Source of the DNA: Roseimarinus sediminis
Lineage (GTDB): Bacteria > Bacteroidota > Bacteroidia > Bacteroidales > Prolixibacteraceae
DNA: 64,000 nucleotides
Assembly: GCF_050433125.1 (NCBI RefSeq)
Contig: NZ_JBNPXV010000004.1
Span: forward strand, 124,001-188,000
Direction: 5' to 3'
The position numbers were made by a program, and so were the translations under genes. The notes below the pieces were generated by a model. The model was not told where the DNA came from, searched no databases, and was given only the letters and a program-made list of their open reading frames with translations. This document shows, piece after piece, positions 60,964 through 64,000 of the stretch. The stretch's first letter is position 1, and each line of letters starts with the position of its first letter.

Positions 60964-62244
60964 TTAAATGATAAATTCAGCAGGCATTTCAAGTTTTTTA
61001 CCGGTTTCGATGGCGATCTCACCCAGCATGGTCCAGATGGATGAATTATAACCTTCGAGGGCAATTTTTTCAGGAGCACTACCTTGTCGAATAAATTGAA
61101 TAAAAGCTTCGAGCTGCAGCCCTGTATCGGCAAAGTCGGTACCACTCAGAATTGAATTTCCCTTGTATTTTGAGGCGGTTTCGGGGGCCCAGCTGGCTCC
61201 TCCAATTGGAAGACTTTCGAAGAGACTGTTTTCAATGTTGTTAATCAGCTGTTCAATTCCTGGTATTTTAGGCGCGTCTTCTGAAAACTGACGGTTGGTT
61301 TCAAATTCAATGGTTCCCTTGTGACCTAAGATCTGCTCTTCGAGCCCGTGTTTTTTATTGCTGGTCATTGAGTCGTAGATAAACTGGGTACCATCGTCGT
61401 AGGTGTAAATGAGTGCAATGTTGTCGTCTACCTCGCGGCCATCGTTCCAAAAACGGATGCTGCCGGTACCCATTACCGAAACTGGATTTTTTTGAAGTGC
61501 CCAGTTGGCCACCTGAATCTGATGCGACATCAGCTCGGTAAGCAAGCCTGCAGAGTATTCCTTGTAAAGCCGCCAGTTAATTTTTCGTTCCAGCTGCTGA
61601 TTGTTGCCGGGTAAGGGGCGTCGCCAGTTGTTGTTCCGGTGCCAATAGGCACGTATTTGCCCTATGGTGCCCAGTTCCCCGTCGTGTATCCGCTGCATTC
61701 CTTCGATGTAAACGGGATTAAATAAGCGCTGATGACCAATTTGCAATATCCGTCCCGTCGATCGATGAGTATCGTACATTCGTTTTGTTTCGTCGAGTGT
61801 GCGGGCCATGGCTTTTTCACAAAACACGTGAATTCCTGACTCAAGACAGTCGACTGTAATATGAGCATGCTCGTGCAGGGGGGTGGCAATGAGCACTGCA
61901 TCGGGTTTTTCCTTGGCAATCAACTCGCGGTAATCGGTGTATGTTTTTGGAGTAAGACCTTTTGAATGGCACATTGCAGCCGATTGATCGAGATGAAGTT
62001 GGAAATTATCGCAAAGCGCAATCAATTCAATGTTCGTTTCATCAATCAACTCAAACAGGTGTCGCATCAACTGACTTCCACGGCTCCCGGTACCAATTAC
62101 TGCAAGCCTTACCCGGTCGTTGGGCCCCTTTCCGGGTGAGGCATTGTTTGCAAAAGCACTTAGCCAGGGGCTTGCCGCCAGCGATACTGCCGATCCGGTC
62201 AGAGCCAGTTGTCGGATAAAGTCCCTACGATTTTGTATTCCCAT
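60964..62244 (-). CDS. Gfo/Idh/MocA oxidoreductase with Tat-type signal
   Basis: 426 residues. The N-terminus carries NRRDFIRQ and a hydrophobic stretch ending in ASPWLSAFAN, a twin-arginine signal, so it is exported with its cofactor. The Rossmann fold has VIGTGSRGSQLMRHL, and the substrate-side motif is CEKAMA, with the conserved Lys but Ala in place of the usual Pro. Family members oxidise or rearrange sugars and glycosides with NAD(P). Its upstream neighbour is apbE (4 nt between stop and start), then another member of the same family. Confidence 0.9.
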   Translation of the reverse strand: MGIQNRRDFIRQLALTGSAVSLAASPWLSAFANNASPGKGPNDRVRLAVIGTGSRGSQLMRHLFELIDETNIELIALCDNFQLHLDQSAAMCHSKGLTPKTYTDYRELIAKEKPDAVLIATPLHEHAHITVDCLESGIHVFCEKAMARTLDETKRMYDTHRSTGRILQIGHQRLFNPVYIEGMQRIHDGELGTIGQIRAYWHRNNNWRRPLPGNNQQLERKINWRLYKEYSAGLLTELMSHQIQVANWALQKNPVSVMGTGSIRFWNDGREVDDNIALIYTYDDGTQFIYDSMTSNKKHGLEEQILGHKGTIEFETNRQFSEDAPKIPGIEQLINNIENSLFESLPIGGASWAPETASKYKGNSILSGTDFADTGLQLEAFIQFIRQGSAPEKIALEGYNSSIWTMLGEIAIETGKKLEMPAEFII

Positions 62245-62248
62245 ATCT

Positions 62249-63103
62249 TTAAATAATATCGATTGTACATTCTTTAAACTGAGCTATAATAGCCGGGTGT
62301 TGTTTTTGGGGTGCTGCCAGCAAGGCGGTTGAAAGTACTTCGGCCTCGGTTGGCTCATTGTTAATAATTATCACCGTTTTTGAGGTATTTACTATCTCAT
62401 TTTCCTGCGGGTTGAAGATGTGATTTTCAACCAGGTGACTTTGTTTTCTTTTAGAGGAGCTTACCGAAACTGCATGGTTGTTCAGCTGCCAGCTTTTTCC
62501 TGAATTCCCGTATGCTTCTGAAAGTGAAAACCGCCAGTAGCTTCCATGCGGATGGCTGCCACGGGTAAGCACAGCGCTGCCGCCAAAACTGATGAAGGCA
62601 TTGTTTATACTGAAACTGTCGATACAAGTTGCAATGTCGTTGAGCGCCAGCCCCTTTCCCATGCCTCCAAAATCGAGTGAAACTGCAGGATCGGTAATGG
62701 TCACCGTTTGCATGGTTTTGTCAAGCAAAAGGGATTCGTGATAGGGGCGTGCCGGCTTATCAAATGCTTCCCTCCCGTGCTTTATTTCGTGGTAAGTGTT
62801 TCCCAGCCTGATGTCGAAATAGCCCTTCGTATCTGAGTGAAATTGTTGTGCCAGCTCAAGTGCCCTGAATAAGCCAGAGCTGATTTTGACTGCTTTGTTT
62901 TTGGGTGAATTGTTCAAATCAAAAACTTCAGCCTGCCGATGATAACGGCTCAAAATGAGCTCCCAGTGTTGCAGCACTCCTTGAATCTCGATGAAAGCGG
63001 CTTCACATATTTCGGAAGTACTTCCCCAGAAAATCACATCGAGTTGGGTATTCATCGCCATTAAAGAGCGATGAAAAAGCTTGATTTTGGCTGCGACACT
63101 CAT
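62249..63103 (-). CDS. ApbE-family FMN transferase
   Basis: 284 residues from the ATG at 63103, 7 nt after the stop of the upstream gene (a longer frame would overlap it). FAD-dependent flavin transferase that links FMN to a Thr of target proteins. Recognised parts: MNTQLDVIFWG near the start, DFGGMGKGLALND (FAD/metal motif) in the middle, and INNAFISFGGSAVLTRGSHP. The usual lipobox or signal peptide is not seen. No flavoprotein target (Rnf, Nqr, fumarate-reductase type) is in the window. Placement between two oxidoreductases is unusual. Confidence 0.85.
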   Translation of the reverse strand: MSVAAKIKLFHRSLMAMNTQLDVIFWGSTSEICEAAFIEIQGVLQHWELILSRYHRQAEVFDLNNSPKNKAVKISSGLFRALELAQQFHSDTKGYFDIRLGNTYHEIKHGREAFDKPARPYHESLLLDKTMQTVTITDPAVSLDFGGMGKGLALNDIATCIDSFSINNAFISFGGSAVLTRGSHPHGSYWRFSLSEAYGNSGKSWQLNNHAVSVSSSKRKQSHLVENHIFNPQENEIVNTSKTVIIINNEPTEAEVLSTALLAAPQKQHPAIIAQFKECTIDII

Positions 63104-63110
63104 TGTTGCC

Positions 63111-64000
63111 TTACAATTTAGGTTCCCAGCCTTTTTCGTATTCACGTTCCCATAACTTCATTGCTTTTTTGCTGTTTAGAATGCGTCCGGTATCGGGGTC
63201 ACATTCAAGAACTTCATTGGTTCGGTAAGCAATGTTTGAAAGGTGACACATCAGGGTGCTGGTGGCTCCTTCCTCAATGGTTGAATTTTGTTTTTCTTTG
63301 CCTCTGATGGCATTAAAGAAGTTCTGAACATGCAGGGTCGACATATCGCCACCGCCTCCCAACTGGGTTCCGCCTTCCGATCCATCTGATTTGCGCTCGC
63401 GAATCAGTTTGCCGGAGCGATCAAATAAGCGATAGCCTTCCCGGTCGACCCATACCGTTCCTTCGCTACCGTAAATAATGGTTCCACGGCCTGCACCGTA
63501 GGTGGGGTGACTGTTGCGGCTTTTGCCGTCCCACTTAATTGTTTTTCCACCCGGGTATTTGAAGGTCGCATCCATGGTGTCGTACATGGTCCATCCATCG
63601 TCTTTCCAATGGTATTTATCAGCATCTACAATTACTTTTTCAGGATTATTGACCTGCAAGGCCCAACGGGCAATATCGTATTCATGGGTCGCATTGTTGC
63701 CGGTTTCGGCTGTTCCATGGTCCCATCCATACCAGTGCCAGTTATAATCCCAGGTGTCGTGCTGGTAGTTCTTACGGGGAGCAGGTCCCTGCCACAGCTC
63801 CCAGTCGAGTCCCTTAGGTACCGTAGCATCAACCGGATTAATCACCCTGCCACGGTTATTTGAATAGAAAGCTTGTGCCAGGTAGGCTTCACCAATGACG
63901 CCACGATGTATTTCGTTGATTATTTCGATGGTTAATGCCGACGATCGTTGCTGATTACCCATTTGAATCAGTTTGCCATAGCGTTCCTGCGATTTAACTA
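63111..64000 (-). CDS. Gfo/Idh/MocA oxidoreductase, 3' part
   Basis: The frame is open to the window edge, so the N-terminal Rossmann domain is cut off; about 296 codons are visible. The visible part begins in the region after the cofactor fold (GNQQRSSALTIEIINEIHRG) and contains WHWYGWDHGTAETGNNATHE and DATFKYPGGKTIKWDGKSR. The ATG at 63962 is internal; in-frame coding continues upstream of it. It belongs to the same operon as apbE and the second oxidoreductase. Confidence 0.88.
   Translation of the reverse strand, partial: VKSQERYGKLIQMGNQQRSSALTIEIINEIHRGVIGEAYLAQAFYSNNRGRVINPVDATVPKGLDWELWQGPAPRKNYQHDTWDYNWHWYGWDHGTAETGNNATHEYDIARWALQVNNPEKVIVDADKYHWKDDGWTMYDTMDATFKYPGGKTIKWDGKSRNSHPTYGAGRGTIIYGSEGTVWVDREGYRLFDRSGKLIRERKSDGSEGGTQLGGGGDMSTLHVQNFFNAIRGKEKQNSTIEEGATSTLMCHLSNIAYRTNEVLECDPDTGRILNSKKAMKLWEREYEKGWEPKL

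Overview
The window is a chromosomal segment of a Gram-negative Bacteroidota, most like the Bacteroidales/Marinilabiliales type. Evidence: promoters of the Bacteroidota form (TTTG, about 19 nt, TAnnTTTG), a TonB-dependent receptor with a CarboxypepD_reg-like domain, a GH97 enzyme, and the nadK - PorG/DUF6089 - uppS - bamA - skp - skp - murI block. kdsA, bamA and skp show an outer membrane with Kdo-containing LPS. A HydG-type radical SAM enzyme, phosphotransacetylase, two acetate kinases and a corrinoid methyl-transfer cluster suggest an anaerobic fermenter. The order-level placement is inference. No rRNA, tRNA, prophage or CRISPR was seen.

Layout. 1-3.8 kb: cut-off membrane sensor divergent from a lone xylose-type binding lipoprotein, then guaA. 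3.8-8.0 kb: an accessory, AT-rich patch with satellite-like repeats, an MNT/HEPN pair, a YbjQ/zinc-ribbon gene split by a frameshift, and a HigBA-type pair whose toxin is frameshifted. Three same-orientation copies of a palindrome-bearing repeat (about 190-250 bp) bracket the two cassettes. 8-13 kb: a DUF1593 secreted protein, then a four-gene operon (membrane protein, XRE regulator, two MDR oxidoreductases) preceded by about 540 bp of exact 10-bp tandem repeats. 13-16 kb: TonB receptor. 16-20 kb: overlapping genes for an S41 protease, PnuC, a NadR-like ribosylnicotinamide kinase and PdxB. 20-23.6 kb: URO-D methyltransferase divergent from homocysteine methyltransferase, corrinoid protein and reactivation protein. 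24-27 kb: a nitronate monooxygenase-like flavoprotein, a GC-rich palindromic element, cysK-cysE. 27-36 kb: THUMP rRNA methyltransferase with a nonapeptide-repeat tail, fabI, kdsA-yccF-rarA, DUF4395, a large TPR protein. 36-41 kb: pta, a hydroxyacyl-CoA dehydrogenase-like gene and two tandem acetate kinases. 41-44 kb: GPP34, SUI1/YciH, hydG-like. 44-48 kb: malQ-pfkB, alpha/beta hydrolase-pdxJ. 48-56 kb: CBS protein, nadK and the envelope block to murI. 56-64 kb: HD hydrolase, tpiA, GH97, UPF0316, then a cluster of two Gfo/Idh/MocA oxidoreductases around an ApbE flavin transferase.

How the genes fit together. Cofactor supply is prominent: NAD (pnuC, kinase, nadK) and PLP (pdxB, pdxJ) sit close to PLP enzymes such as CysK. 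Envelope assembly (kdsA, uppS, murI, bamA, skp) and acetate fermentation form two further functional blocks. The least explained items are the split corrinoid methyl-transfer cluster, the HydG homologue lacking one canonical C-terminal cluster Cys, and the repeat-bounded cassettes with broken genes.
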